The notes under the pieces were generated by a model that saw nothing but the letters and a program-made list of their open reading frames with translations, had not been told where the DNA came from and did no database searches. From an uncultured Collinsella sp. (GTDB lineage Bacteria > Actinomycetota > Coriobacteriia > Coriobacteriales > Coriobacteriaceae), in NCBI GenBank assembly GCA_900555355.1, contig USKV01000042.1:1-9924 (forward strand): 9,924 nt of DNA, written 5' to 3'. Every line of letters starts with the position of its first letter. The first letter of the stretch is position 1. Positions 1 through 7,694 of the stretch are shown piece by piece. Position numbers and translations under genes: made by a program.

Positions 1-195
1 TGACACCGTCATGCCGAGTGCGGGCGCGATCTTAAATAGAACCTTGAGCGTGAAATTTGCCGTCCCATCTTCGATTCGGTCGAGGTAGGGTCGGCTGATT
101 CCTGTCGCCACACAAAAATCAACCTTGGAGATACCAAGGTCCCTGCGTGTCTCTTCGACCCGCCTGCCAAGAATCTGTTTCGCACGTTCGTCCAT
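1..195 (-). CDS. XRE-family helix-turn-helix regulator, C-terminus cut by window edge
   Basis: The first 65 codons are visible and remain open to base 1. The predicted protein begins MDERAKQILGRRVEETRRDL and continues with a classical HTH_3 pattern. Residues 20-60 contain LGISKVDF, ATGISRPYLDRIEDG, and then TLKVLFKIAPALGM, where the recognition helix, the IE.G turn and the final helix of Cro/C1-type domains are expected. It should bind DNA as a dimer. The ATG at 195 was chosen because the HTH starts soon after it and no in-frame upstream ATG or GTG was seen. No clear Shine-Dalgarno precedes it, so the start is less certain than the domain. It is divergent from the gene at 272, with a 24-bp palindrome between them, which suggests autoregulation. 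Whether a further domain follows cannot be seen. Confidence 0.8.
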   Translation of the reverse strand, partial: MDERAKQILGRRVEETRRDLGISKVDFCVATGISRPYLDRIEDGTANFTLKVLFKIAPALGMTVS

Positions 196-224
196 GCAGA
201 CGAGTTTGAAATGGGGCCGAACAT

Positions 225-248
225 AAACGTAAACTATAGTTTACGTTT
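225..248. promoter_or_regulatory. Perfect 24-bp palindrome, likely operator of the XRE regulator
   Basis: The sequence AAACGTAAACTA is followed immediately by its exact reverse complement, so all 24 bases are symmetric. It lies between the divergent regulator (start 195) and the unknown gene (start 272). Its centre contains TATAGT on both strands, a good -10 hexamer, so binding here would block both promoters. No convincing -35 box was found for either direction. An AT-rich palindrome in the shared promoter of an XRE gene is what is known for self-repressing Cro/C1-type regulators. The assignment to this regulator is inference from position. Confidence 0.7.
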
Positions 249-271
249 TGCCGAATACACAGGAGTTTTCT

Positions 272-661
272 ATGTCGGGTTCTTCGGTCCGCATGTACCG
301 AGCCACGCTTCGCACAAACAGCGCACCGCCCAAGCTCGTCGTCGTTGAAGCAGAATGCCTTTCACCCGATGAGCGCACAGCATTTGCATTGCTATCAAGT
401 CGCGTCGCCGCCGTTCTGGTCCCTTGCCCGGCGCAAGGTGAACTTGCCACCCAATGCCAGGCGCACAGCTGCTCGCTCAATCAGGCTGCCGTAATCGCAA
501 CCAGCCAACGCGGTCTGCCCCTTCTCCTGGAAGCCGGTATCGCACTCGCCCTTCGCGGCGCCGGATACGAAAACGAGGCCGCCGCCGACATGGTCTTTAA
601 ACCACGATCGAGCGGCGGCCTCGCGGCAGCCATTGAATATGTGTGCAGGCTCGTTGCCTAA
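272..661 (+). CDS. Hypothetical protein, 129 aa, divergent from an XRE regulator
   Basis: I do not recognise this protein. The start at 272 is chosen because AGGAG at 261-265 lies 6 nt upstream; a TTG at 248 in the same frame lies inside the palindrome and is less likely. The protein begins MSGSSVRMYRATLRTNSAPP. It has a hydrophobic strand (PKLVVVEAE) near residue 25 and a second one (AAVLVPCP) near 55. Two cysteines follow close together at about residues 70-75, then AAVIATSQRGLPLLLEAGIALAL in the 80s to 100s, and a C-terminal helix ending in CRLVA. The alternation of strands and helices suggests a small alpha/beta fold. There is no signal peptide or obvious membrane helix. Codon use looks like that of real genes here. 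The shared operator suggests that it is the regulator's target, but its function is unknown. Confidence 0.65.
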   Translation: MSGSSVRMYRATLRTNSAPPKLVVVEAECLSPDERTAFALLSSRVAAVLVPCPAQGELATQCQAHSCSLNQAAVIATSQRGLPLLLEAGIALALRGAGYENEAAADMVFKPRSSGGLAAAIEYVCRLVA

Positions 662-670
662 AAGGACAAG

Positions 671-1054
671 CTAGAAACCAAAGCCAAAGCCCGTTCCGGT
701 AATCGCCGAGTACATAAAGTAAACGTTGATCACGTTGAGAAACACGCCCGTGATGCAACCGTTGCGCAGGTAGCGCTCGCACACGATGCGCGCCATGGCA
801 GCGGAGTCATCATTGTTTTTAGCCTGGCGTCCTGCCGTAAAGTACGTCGCCACGCTCAGCAGCAGGTTGAGCACCGGCAGCGCCAGTAGCTCGTAACTCT
901 TGCCCCAACGCGTCACCTCGCCGACGGCATTAAACTTTGTTGCCACCTCGGGACCAATGTTGGGGATAACACAAGCTGCAACCACCAGCGGAAGCACCGC
1001 AAGCACCAGCAGTGCGATGCCCATGTAGCCGGCTTTTTTGCCATATTTGAACAT
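671..1054 (-). CDS. DUF1648-domain small membrane protein
   Basis: A 127-residue protein with three predicted membrane helices: about residues 10-30 (YMGIALLVLAVLPLVVAACV), 54-73 (LLALPVLNLLLSVATYF) and 98-118. Between the first two is the DUF1648 signature, a P-x-I segment followed by ATKFNAVGEVTRWGKSYEL, where the family normally shows H/K-F-N, G, and W-G-K/S. The domain is known from SdpI-like immunity and sensor membrane proteins, but many members are uncharacterised, so no specific role is assigned. The C-terminus ends in an odd GFGFGF repeat. The SD AAGGA lies 8 nt before the ATG. The start is 11 nt beyond the ychF stop, so the two genes are very likely cotranscribed. The gene ends only 9 nt from the stop of the convergent gene at 272-661. 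Confidence 0.8.
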   Translation of the reverse strand: MFKYGKKAGYMGIALLVLAVLPLVVAACVIPNIGPEVATKFNAVGEVTRWGKSYELLALPVLNLLLSVATYFTAGRQAKNNDDSAAMARIVCERYLRNGCITGVFLNVINVYFMYSAITGTGFGFGF

Positions 1055-1065
1055 ATGCGTCGTCC

Positions 1066-2142
<1,077 letters not shown>

Positions 2143-2179
2143 AGCAGCTCCTTTAGGTACAGGTATTTCAAACTGCATA

Positions 2180-2209
2180 AGTATAGCGCCGCCGCAGCAT
2201 CCGGGCTAA
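2180..2209 (-). promoter_or_regulatory. Probable ychF promoter
   Basis: On the minus strand a near-consensus -10 box TATACT lies at 2185-2180, about 38 nt upstream of the GTG start. A weak -35 candidate, TTAGCC, lies at 2209-2204 with 18 nt spacing, inside the loop region of the terminator hairpin that precedes it. The -10 call is good; the -35 call is tentative. Confidence 0.45.
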
Positions 2210-2229
2210 TCCGGACACCGCGGCGGCGC
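2186..2229 (-). terminator. Strong hairpin ending the PTS/GH4 operon
   Basis: GCGCCGCCGC (2186-2195) pairs perfectly with GCGGCGGCGC (2220-2229). Inside it a second 5-bp stem forms from TCCGG (2200-2204) and CCGGA (2211-2215). Reading leftward, it begins about 40 nt after the GH4 stop codon. The sequence after the stem on the minus strand is TATACTTAT, a poor U-tract, so termination may be incomplete or factor-assisted. The same TATACT is the likely ychF -10 box. Confidence 0.65.
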
Positions 2230-2269
2230 AAATGAAGCAGAGATGCGTGAGGGTTCGAGACAGTAGTCC

Positions 2270-3640
<1,371 letters not shown>

Positions 3641-3710
3641 TCAATCCATCCCCGTACGCGGCCTGCACGGTTTGGAATTGTTACCTAGAAGTGGAGTTTT
3701 TTATCTCTAG

Positions 3711-3750
3711 AATCGGCCTTGCGGTGCGTACCGGCTCTGCAAGGCCGATT
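3711..3750 (-). other. Intercistronic hairpin between PTS and GH4 genes
   Basis: AATCGGCCTTGC (3711-3722) and GCAAGGCCGATT (3739-3750) form a perfect 12-bp stem with a 16-nt loop. It starts about 20 nt after the PTS stop codon on the leftward transcript. On that strand the stem is followed by CTAGAGATAAAAAACTCC, an A-run with no U-tract, so it does not look like an intrinsic terminator. A role in mRNA stability, processing or partial attenuation between the two cistrons is inferred. Confidence 0.65.
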
Positions 3751-3768
3751 GTTTCGATGGACGATGGT

Positions 3769-5361
3769 TTACAGAAGACTCTCGAACTTCTCGCGAACCT
3801 GCGGAACGGTAAGGCCAATGATGACCTGGATTGACTGGCCTTGGACCACCAAGCCATGCGTACCGATCGCCTTGAAGGAAGCCTCGGGTGCAACGGCGCT
3901 CTTGTCCTTGACGTTAACGCGCAGACGGGTAGCGCAGTTAGTTACATCGATGACGTTATCCGTGCCACCGAGTAGATCGAGGATGTTCTCGGCAAGCACC
4001 AAGCGCTCATCATCTTTACTCTGGGCGACCGATTTGCTAGCAGCAGCGCCGCCCTGCTTTTGCTTGTAGTCGGCCTTGGACTTGAGCTCGACCTCAACAT
4101 CGTCATCCTCGCGACCGGGGGTCTTAAAGTCGAACTTGACGATCAGGAAACGGAAAACCACGACCCAAAGAGCGGTAAAGCACAGACCGACAAGGATGGA
4201 AATGACGTACTGAAGACCGTGTGCGGCCCAAAGGGGCAGCCAGTCCCACGAGAGCATCGAGATGATGCCGCCGTCGAAGATGCCCACGACGCCAAGGAGG
4301 TTTTGAGCCATGCAGCCGAGCGCTCCGAGCACGCAGTGGACGACGAACAGGCCGGGCGCGATGAACAGGAAGGTGAAGTCAAGCGGCTCGGTGATACCGC
4401 AGAGCATGGCGGTAAGGGTGACCGGGATCAGCAGAGCCTTGACGCGCTGCTTGCGCTCGGGTTTGGCGGTCATATAAAACGCAATGGCGACGCCAAGCGA
4501 GCCGAAGACCTTAGTCCAACCAGGGCAGGTATAGGCAGCCCAGGGTGCGGCATCCTTAAGAGCAATGCTCGGATCGGCAGCCAGTTGGGGCAGGATGTTG
4601 GCCCAAGCAGCAAAGATGCCGCCGTTGACCGCCGCGTTGTCGTAATAGAACGGCGTATAGATAAAGTGGTGCAGGCCTGTAGGGATCAGCACGCGCTCGA
4701 AGAAAGCAAAGACACCCACGCCAAACGTACCGGCGGAAAGGATGAATCCCTGGAAGGCGGAGATAGCAGCCTGAACATGCGGCCACACCAGGCAGGCGAT
4801 AATAGCGACCGGAACCATAACGAAGAAACCGATCATATAGATGAACACGGAGCCCGAGAACACGCCCAGCCACTCAGGAAGTTCGGTGTCGAAGTACTTG
4901 TTATGAAGCATCGTGGCGATACCTGAAATGATAAGCGCGCCCATGATGCCCATGTCAAGCGTTTTGATGCTTGCGATAGTGGCAAGACCAGTACCGCTGC
5001 CCGCCTCGACAGAATAGTCGACACCAAAGACAGGGCCCCACTGCCCCAAGATTGTGCTTACAAAGTAGTTGAAGGTAAGGTAGATGGCCAAAGCCTCCAT
5101 GCAGCAGCGAGCGTTCTGCTTGTTCGCGAGCGAGATTGGCAACGCTACGCAAAACAGCAACGGCATCTGGTTAAAGAGCGTCCAACCACCCTGGAGCAGC
5201 ACATTCCAGCAATCAAACCAAAGATGGCCCGCTGTGGCCATCTCGCCAAAGATCGCCTCGGTGGTAAACAACGTACCCAGGCCGACGACGATTCCGGAAA
5301 ATGCGAAAAGAATTGCAGGCGTGTACATTGCACCGCCGAAACGTTGTATCTTTTGCATCAT
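3769..5361 (-). CDS. glvC: PTS alpha-glucoside/maltose-type EIICB permease
   Basis: A 530-residue membrane transporter of the PTS glucose/glucoside class, alignable by eye with B. subtilis GlvC/MalP (about 527). It imports an alpha-glucoside and phosphorylates it at C6 of a glucosyl unit. The EIIC domain (about residues 1-410) has several hydrophobic helices and the signatures QGGWTLFNQMPLLF (57-70), LIPTGLHHFIYTPF (225-238) and GITEP (322-326). A charged linker (about 415-450) leads to the EIIB domain, with the phosphorylated cysteine at 476 in TNCATRLRV and the closing VIIGLTVPQVREK. There is no EIIA domain here or nearby, so a general glucose-type EIIA must supply phosphate. The start is the first of two tandem ATGs (5361), matching the MMQKIQRFG start of the family, with AGAGGGGG upstream. 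An in-frame ATG at 5385 lacks an SD. Confidence 0.95.
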   Translation of the reverse strand: MMQKIQRFGGAMYTPAILFAFSGIVVGLGTLFTTEAIFGEMATAGHLWFDCWNVLLQGGWTLFNQMPLLFCVALPISLANKQNARCCMEALAIYLTFNYFVSTILGQWGPVFGVDYSVEAGSGTGLATIASIKTLDMGIMGALIISGIATMLHNKYFDTELPEWLGVFSGSVFIYMIGFFVMVPVAIIACLVWPHVQAAISAFQGFILSAGTFGVGVFAFFERVLIPTGLHHFIYTPFYYDNAAVNGGIFAAWANILPQLAADPSIALKDAAPWAAYTCPGWTKVFGSLGVAIAFYMTAKPERKQRVKALLIPVTLTAMLCGITEPLDFTFLFIAPGLFVVHCVLGALGCMAQNLLGVVGIFDGGIISMLSWDWLPLWAAHGLQYVISILVGLCFTALWVVVFRFLIVKFDFKTPGREDDDVEVELKSKADYKQKQGGAAASKSVAQSKDDERLVLAENILDLLGGTDNVIDVTNCATRLRVNVKDKSAVAPEASFKAIGTHGLVVQGQSIQVIIGLTVPQVREKFESLL

Positions 5362-5364
5362 GAC

Positions 5365-5376
5365 GGGGAATCCCCC
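5365..5376 (-). promoter_or_regulatory. Small hairpin covering the glvC ribosome-binding site
   Basis: On the minus strand GGGGGATTCCCC sits 3 nt before the ATG. The G-run is the core of the only visible SD (GAGAGGGGG), and it can pair with the CCCC that follows across a 3-nt loop. The stem is only 4 bp but all GC. It could lower the initiation rate, and the register puts the SD about 9-10 nt from the first ATG. Confidence 0.35.
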
Positions 5377-5504
5377 TCTCTTCATTCGGAGCGCTGCGGT
5401 TTTGGCTTCACTCGAGACCGCAGACGCGCCGTTTGCGTGTACCTCGTGCAATAGGACGGGTGGGCCCGCTTCCCTGACTTCTTGCACTTACGTTTTATCA
5501 CATC

Positions 5505-5520
5505 ACTTATCTATACAAGT
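5505..5520. promoter_or_regulatory. Operator-like site at the leftward glvC promoter
   Basis: ACTTATCTATACAAGT is an imperfect palindrome with 6 of 8 base pairs symmetric. It contains ATCTATACAAG (5509-5519), the exact reverse complement of CTTGTATAGAT at 5637-5647 near the opposite promoter. It overlaps the proposed leftward -10 box. It resembles the short AT-rich palindromes bound by GntR/HutC-type sugar repressors, so the regulator encoded at 6808 is the natural candidate. Binding is inferred. Confidence 0.55.
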
Positions 5521-5545
5521 TAGCATTAATACTACGGTCGGTCAA
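5517..5545 (-). promoter_or_regulatory. Candidate leftward promoter for glvC-glvA
   Basis: On the minus strand TTGACC (5545-5540) is a good -35 hexamer. With a 17-nt spacer it is followed by TAACTT (5522-5517), a weak -10 that overlaps the operator-like palindrome. The predicted transcript start lies near 5510, giving a leader of about 150 nt. The -35 is convincing; the -10 is not strong. Confidence 0.4.
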
Positions 5546-5636
5546 CGGTTGATTATTGGCCGTAAACGGTATATGTCCACTATTTCGCCTGCTAAATCTG
5601 ACATAGCTGATGGATGCAATTTATATTTCTTTTCAG

Positions 5637-5647
5637 CTTGTATAGAT
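5637..5647. promoter_or_regulatory. Second copy (inverted) of the CTTGTATAGAT repressor-like site
   Basis: CTTGTATAGAT here is the exact inverted copy of 5509-5519, about 128 bp away centre to centre, or close to 12 helical turns. It lies just upstream of the -35 box of the rightward promoter and 14 bp ahead of a related sequence, CTTGTCTATAT, that forms part of the main palindrome. It is a candidate auxiliary operator that could support looping. Confidence 0.5.
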
Positions 5648-5651
5648 GTGC

Positions 5652-5680
5652 TTGTCTATATCTATAGACATGCCTATACT
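5652..5680 (+). promoter_or_regulatory. Rightward promoter with an 18-bp palindromic operator in its spacer
   Basis: TTGTCT (-35, 5652-5657) and TATACT (-10, 5675-5680) are separated by exactly 17 nt. The start of transcription would fall near 5687, about 30 nt before the dehydrogenase ATG. The palindrome TGTCTATATCTATAGACA (5653-5670; 8-bp arms, 2-bp centre) overlaps the -35 and fills most of the spacer, an ideal position for repression. The half-site TATCTATA is shared with the site at 5505-5520. GntR/HutC repressors of phosphosugar-responsive operons are known to use palindromes of this kind; assignment to the regulator at 6808 is inference. Confidence 0.7.
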
Positions 5681-5716
5681 TCATTACAACATTCACCGCT
5701 ATGTAAAGGAGTCACC

Positions 5717-6742
5717 ATGAAAAGCGCGGTCTTCTATGGAAAGCACGACCTCAGAGTCGAGGAATCGGCAAAGCCGACCGTGGGCAGGCGCGACGTTCTG
5801 ATCAACGTCAAAGCTTGCGGCGTCTGCGGTACCGACGTTCATATCTATGAAGGCGACAAGGGTGCAGCCGACGTTACCCCGCCCACGATCCTTGGTCATG
5901 AGTTTGCGGGCGTTGTCGAGGCCGTGGGCAGCGACGTCGCTGGCTTTAAACCGGGCGATCGCGTGTGCATCGACCCAAACCATCCCTGCGGCTGCTGCGA
6001 ACCCTGCCGCGACGGAATCAACCACTACTGCGAGCATATGACCGGTTACGGCACCACCGTTAACGGCGGCTTTGCCGAGTACTGCTCCGTCGATATGCAG
6101 CAAGTCTACAAGTTGGGCGATCACACCAGCTTTGAGCAGGGTGCTATGACCGAGCCCGTCGCCTGCTGCCTGCACGGCATCGATATGTGCAACATCAAGC
6201 CCGGCAGCACAGTTGTCGTTATCGGCGGTGGCATGATCGGTCTGCTCATGATGCAGCTTGCTAAAAACGCCGGCGCCACCAAGGTTGTCTTGCTCGAGCC
6301 CGTCGAAGGCAAGCGCGAGGTTGCGCTCAAACTCGGCGCCGACCTGGCAATTGATTCCATCCACGAGGACGTCCCGGCCCGCCTGAAGCAGGAGGGCGTC
6401 GGCAACGTCGATGTCGTTATCGAGTGTGTTGGCAAGCCCGTCACCATCGAGCAGGCCATCCAGATCGCCGGCCACAAGGCTACGGTCATGATGTTCGGCC
6501 TCACCAAGCCCGATGAGACAATCACCGTCAAGCCCTTCGAGGTCTTCCAGAAGGAGCTTGTGCTTACCTCGTCCTACATCAACCCTTATACGCAGCGTCG
6601 CGCGCTCGAGCTCATCGACTCTGGCAGGCTCGACGTATCCTCGATGGTCGCCAAGGTGGCTTCCCTCGACGAACTCGGCGCCATCCTGTCAGACCCAGCT
6701 CTGCGCGCCATGGGTAAATATATAATCGACCCCAGCAAGTAA
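5717..6742 (+). CDS. Zinc-dependent MDR dehydrogenase, sorbitol/polyol dehydrogenase-like
   Basis: A 341-residue medium-chain dehydrogenase, probably oxidising a secondary alcohol of a polyol or sugar with NAD+. Catalytic zinc ligands are visible: Cys37 in CGVCGTD, His61 and Glu62 in ILGHEFAG, and Glu146 in TEPVACC. The structural-zinc cysteines are Cys91, Cys94, Cys97 and Cys105 in the usual spacing. The Rossmann motif is VVVIGGGMIG (166-175), and an acidic residue at the end of the second strand (Glu194) favours NAD over NADP. The ATG at 5717 is preceded by AAAGGAG with 5 nt spacing, and the family N-terminus MKSAVFYG starts there; the same frame is open much further upstream, but that stretch is promoter DNA. 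It is divergent from the PTS/GH4 genes and is followed by a GntR regulator. The substrate is not determined; threonine-dehydrogenase-like or sugar-phosphate-specific relatives are alternatives. Confidence 0.9.
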   Translation: MKSAVFYGKHDLRVEESAKPTVGRRDVLINVKACGVCGTDVHIYEGDKGAADVTPPTILGHEFAGVVEAVGSDVAGFKPGDRVCIDPNHPCGCCEPCRDGINHYCEHMTGYGTTVNGGFAEYCSVDMQQVYKLGDHTSFEQGAMTEPVACCLHGIDMCNIKPGSTVVVIGGGMIGLLMMQLAKNAGATKVVLLEPVEGKREVALKLGADLAIDSIHEDVPARLKQEGVGNVDVVIECVGKPVTIEQAIQIAGHKATVMMFGLTKPDETITVKPFEVFQKELVLTSSYINPYTQRRALELIDSGRLDVSSMVAKVASLDELGAILSDPALRAMGKYIIDPSK

Positions 6743-6756
6743 ATCGATCGACACCT

Positions 6757-6786
6757 GCGCGAGCGGTCCTCATCCACCGCTCGCGC
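6757..6786 (+). other. Intercistronic hairpin between dehydrogenase and gntR-type gene
   Basis: GCGCGAGCGG (6757-6766) pairs perfectly with CCGCTCGCGC (6777-6786) around a 10-nt loop. No T-run follows (ACTCAGCTCT), and the next gene's SD, AGGAG at 6797-6801, comes 10 nt later. This fits an attenuating or mRNA-stabilising element that sets repressor level below dehydrogenase level, rather than a full terminator. The function is inferred. Confidence 0.65.
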
Positions 6787-6807
6787 ACTCAGCTCTAGGA
6801 GACCGTC

Positions 6808-7563
6808 ATGGCGCGAGCCATCTTCCAAACTATTTATGACAACGTGAAGCAGTCGATTGACGACGGCACATACGCCTATCAGAGTTATCTGCCTTCGGAG
6901 ACTGAGCTCACGCAGCTATTTGACTGTTCGCGCATGACGGTCCGTCGCGCCATCTCGATGCTTGCGGCAGATGGTTACGTGCTCCCCCAGCAAGGCAAAG
7001 GCATGCGCGTCATTCGCAACATCAGTGACGAGAAGAGTCGTGGTGGCGGCGGACTCGAGACCTTTAAGGAAATCGCGGTCAACCGAGGCTTTGAGCTCAA
7101 GACTGTCACCACCGTCTTTGAGCTCCTCATCTGCAGCAAGGCGCTCTCCAAGATTACCGGGTTTCCCGAAGGCTGTGAGCTCACACGCGCCAAACGCATC
7201 CGTTATGCAGACGGACAAGCCGTGTGCTCCGACGACTCCTATTACCTAAGCTCACAGGTACCGGGACTGACACCCGAGATTGTCAATGATTCGATTTATC
7301 GTTACCTCGAAGAAGATCTTGGCATTAAGATTGCCACAGGCAAACGCGATGTAACGATCGAGCATCCCACGCCCGAGGATACGCGCGTGCTCGATCTCGA
7401 CGACTTTAACGCACTCGCCGTTATACGCGGGCAGACCTACAACGCCGACGGCATCCTTATGGAATACACCGAGACCAAACAGGTCCCCGGGTTCTTTTTG
7501 CTCCACGAAACGGTCAACCGCCGCAATAACGGCAGCGAGACCCATCAGAGCAGCATGGGCTAA
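6808..7563 (+). CDS. GntR-family (HutC subfamily) transcriptional regulator with UTRA domain
   Basis: A 251-residue regulator. The N-terminal winged helix-turn-helix is clear: residues 28-68 include LPSETELTQLFDCSRMTVRR, then AISMLAADGYV and the wing QQGKGMRV, as in TreR/HutC/YvoA proteins. Residues about 85-235 form a UTRA effector domain (LTRAKRIRYADGQ, the SIYRYLEEDLGIKI region, and TYNADGILMEYTETKQVPG near the end), which usually binds a phosphorylated sugar or small metabolite and releases the protein from DNA. The start has AGGAG 6 nt upstream. It lies 65 nt after the dehydrogenase and is probably cotranscribed with it. The palindromes at 5505-5520 and 5653-5670 are its likely operators, giving feedback control of both arms of the locus. 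The likely inducer is the phosphodisaccharide or glucose 6-phosphate; this is inference. Confidence 0.93.
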   Translation: MARAIFQTIYDNVKQSIDDGTYAYQSYLPSETELTQLFDCSRMTVRRAISMLAADGYVLPQQGKGMRVIRNISDEKSRGGGGLETFKEIAVNRGFELKTVTTVFELLICSKALSKITGFPEGCELTRAKRIRYADGQAVCSDDSYYLSSQVPGLTPEIVNDSIYRYLEEDLGIKIATGKRDVTIEHPTPEDTRVLDLDDFNALAVIRGQTYNADGILMEYTETKQVPGFFLLHETVNRRNNGSETHQSSMG

Positions 7564-7572
7564 CCATCTATT

Positions 7573-7644
7573 AGTTGCGGTGGAATAGTTCCTAGAATGG
7601 CCAGCTTAAGGGCAAAACAGGAACTATTCCACCGCAACTTTTTT
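7573..7644 (+). terminator. Intrinsic terminator with a perfect 21-bp stem
   Basis: The 21 bases at 7573-7593 (starting AGTTGCGGTGG) are exactly complementary to 7619-7639. The loop is 25 nt, and the right arm runs into TTTTTT (7639-7644). It begins 9 nt after the regulator's stop codon, so it ends the dehydrogenase-regulator transcript. On the minus strand no T-run follows, so it appears unidirectional. The stem is much longer than a normal intrinsic terminator needs. Confidence 0.9.
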
Positions 7645-7675
7645 GGCCGGCGGGGCAGTACCTGTCCTACCGGCC
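7645..7675. other. Second hairpin in the convergent intergenic region
   Basis: GGCCGG (7645-7650) pairs with CCGGCC (7670-7675). Inside, GGGGCAG and CTGTCCT extend the stem by 7 pairs, including two G-T wobbles, around a TAC loop. It starts directly after the T-run of the preceding terminator and about 20 nt beyond the stop of the leftward ferredoxin gene. On the minus strand it is followed by A's rather than T's, so it is not a standard intrinsic terminator for that gene, but it may protect its mRNA 3' end. Confidence 0.55.
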
Positions 7676-7694
7676 ATCATTTACGCTCGTTTAG

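Larger units (their letters stand above)
5362..5716. other. 355-bp divergent regulatory region between glvC and the dehydrogenase
   Basis: No gene is seen here. From left to right it holds a leader of roughly 145 nt for glvC, including a hairpin formed by CTGCGGT (5394-5400) and ACCGCAG (5417-5423). Next come the leftward promoter and its operator-like site (about 5505-5545), and a direct repeat of AACGGT at 5544 and 5565. Then follow an AT-rich stretch, and the rightward promoter with its operator (5637-5680). The region from about 5485 to 5700 is clearly lower in GC than the flanking genes. Confidence 0.8.

Noticed and set aside
9..224. Minus-strand reading of 71 codons starting at 224
   Set aside because: It is in a different frame from the clear helix-turn-helix protein starting at 195 and shows no domain; it is an overlap artefact.
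3681..3710. Plus-strand T-run GAGTTTTTTATC as a terminator
   Set aside because: There is no matching left arm for GTGGAG upstream and no plus-strand gene there to terminate.
4060..4926. Plus-strand open frame opposite the PTS gene
   Set aside because: Low-complexity Asp/Glu/Gly/His-rich antisense frame of a membrane protein gene; no recognisable domain.
5362..5487. N-terminal extension of the PTS gene to 5487
   Set aside because: The extra 42 residues are non-hydrophobic and match nothing in the family, whose proteins begin MMQKIQRFG; the stretch is better read as a leader.
5558..5575. Possible CcpA-type cre site around GTAAACGG
   Set aside because: It matches the consensus only on one side, and CcpA is not expected in an actinobacterium.
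5084..5716. N-terminal extension of the dehydrogenase frame to 5084
   Set aside because: It crosses the divergent promoters and part of the PTS gene; the family N-terminus and a strong SD place the start at 5717.
5699..6475. Minus-strand open frame opposite the dehydrogenase
   Set aside because: Asp/Ala/Val-rich antisense frame with no motif; the plus-strand zinc dehydrogenase explains the region.
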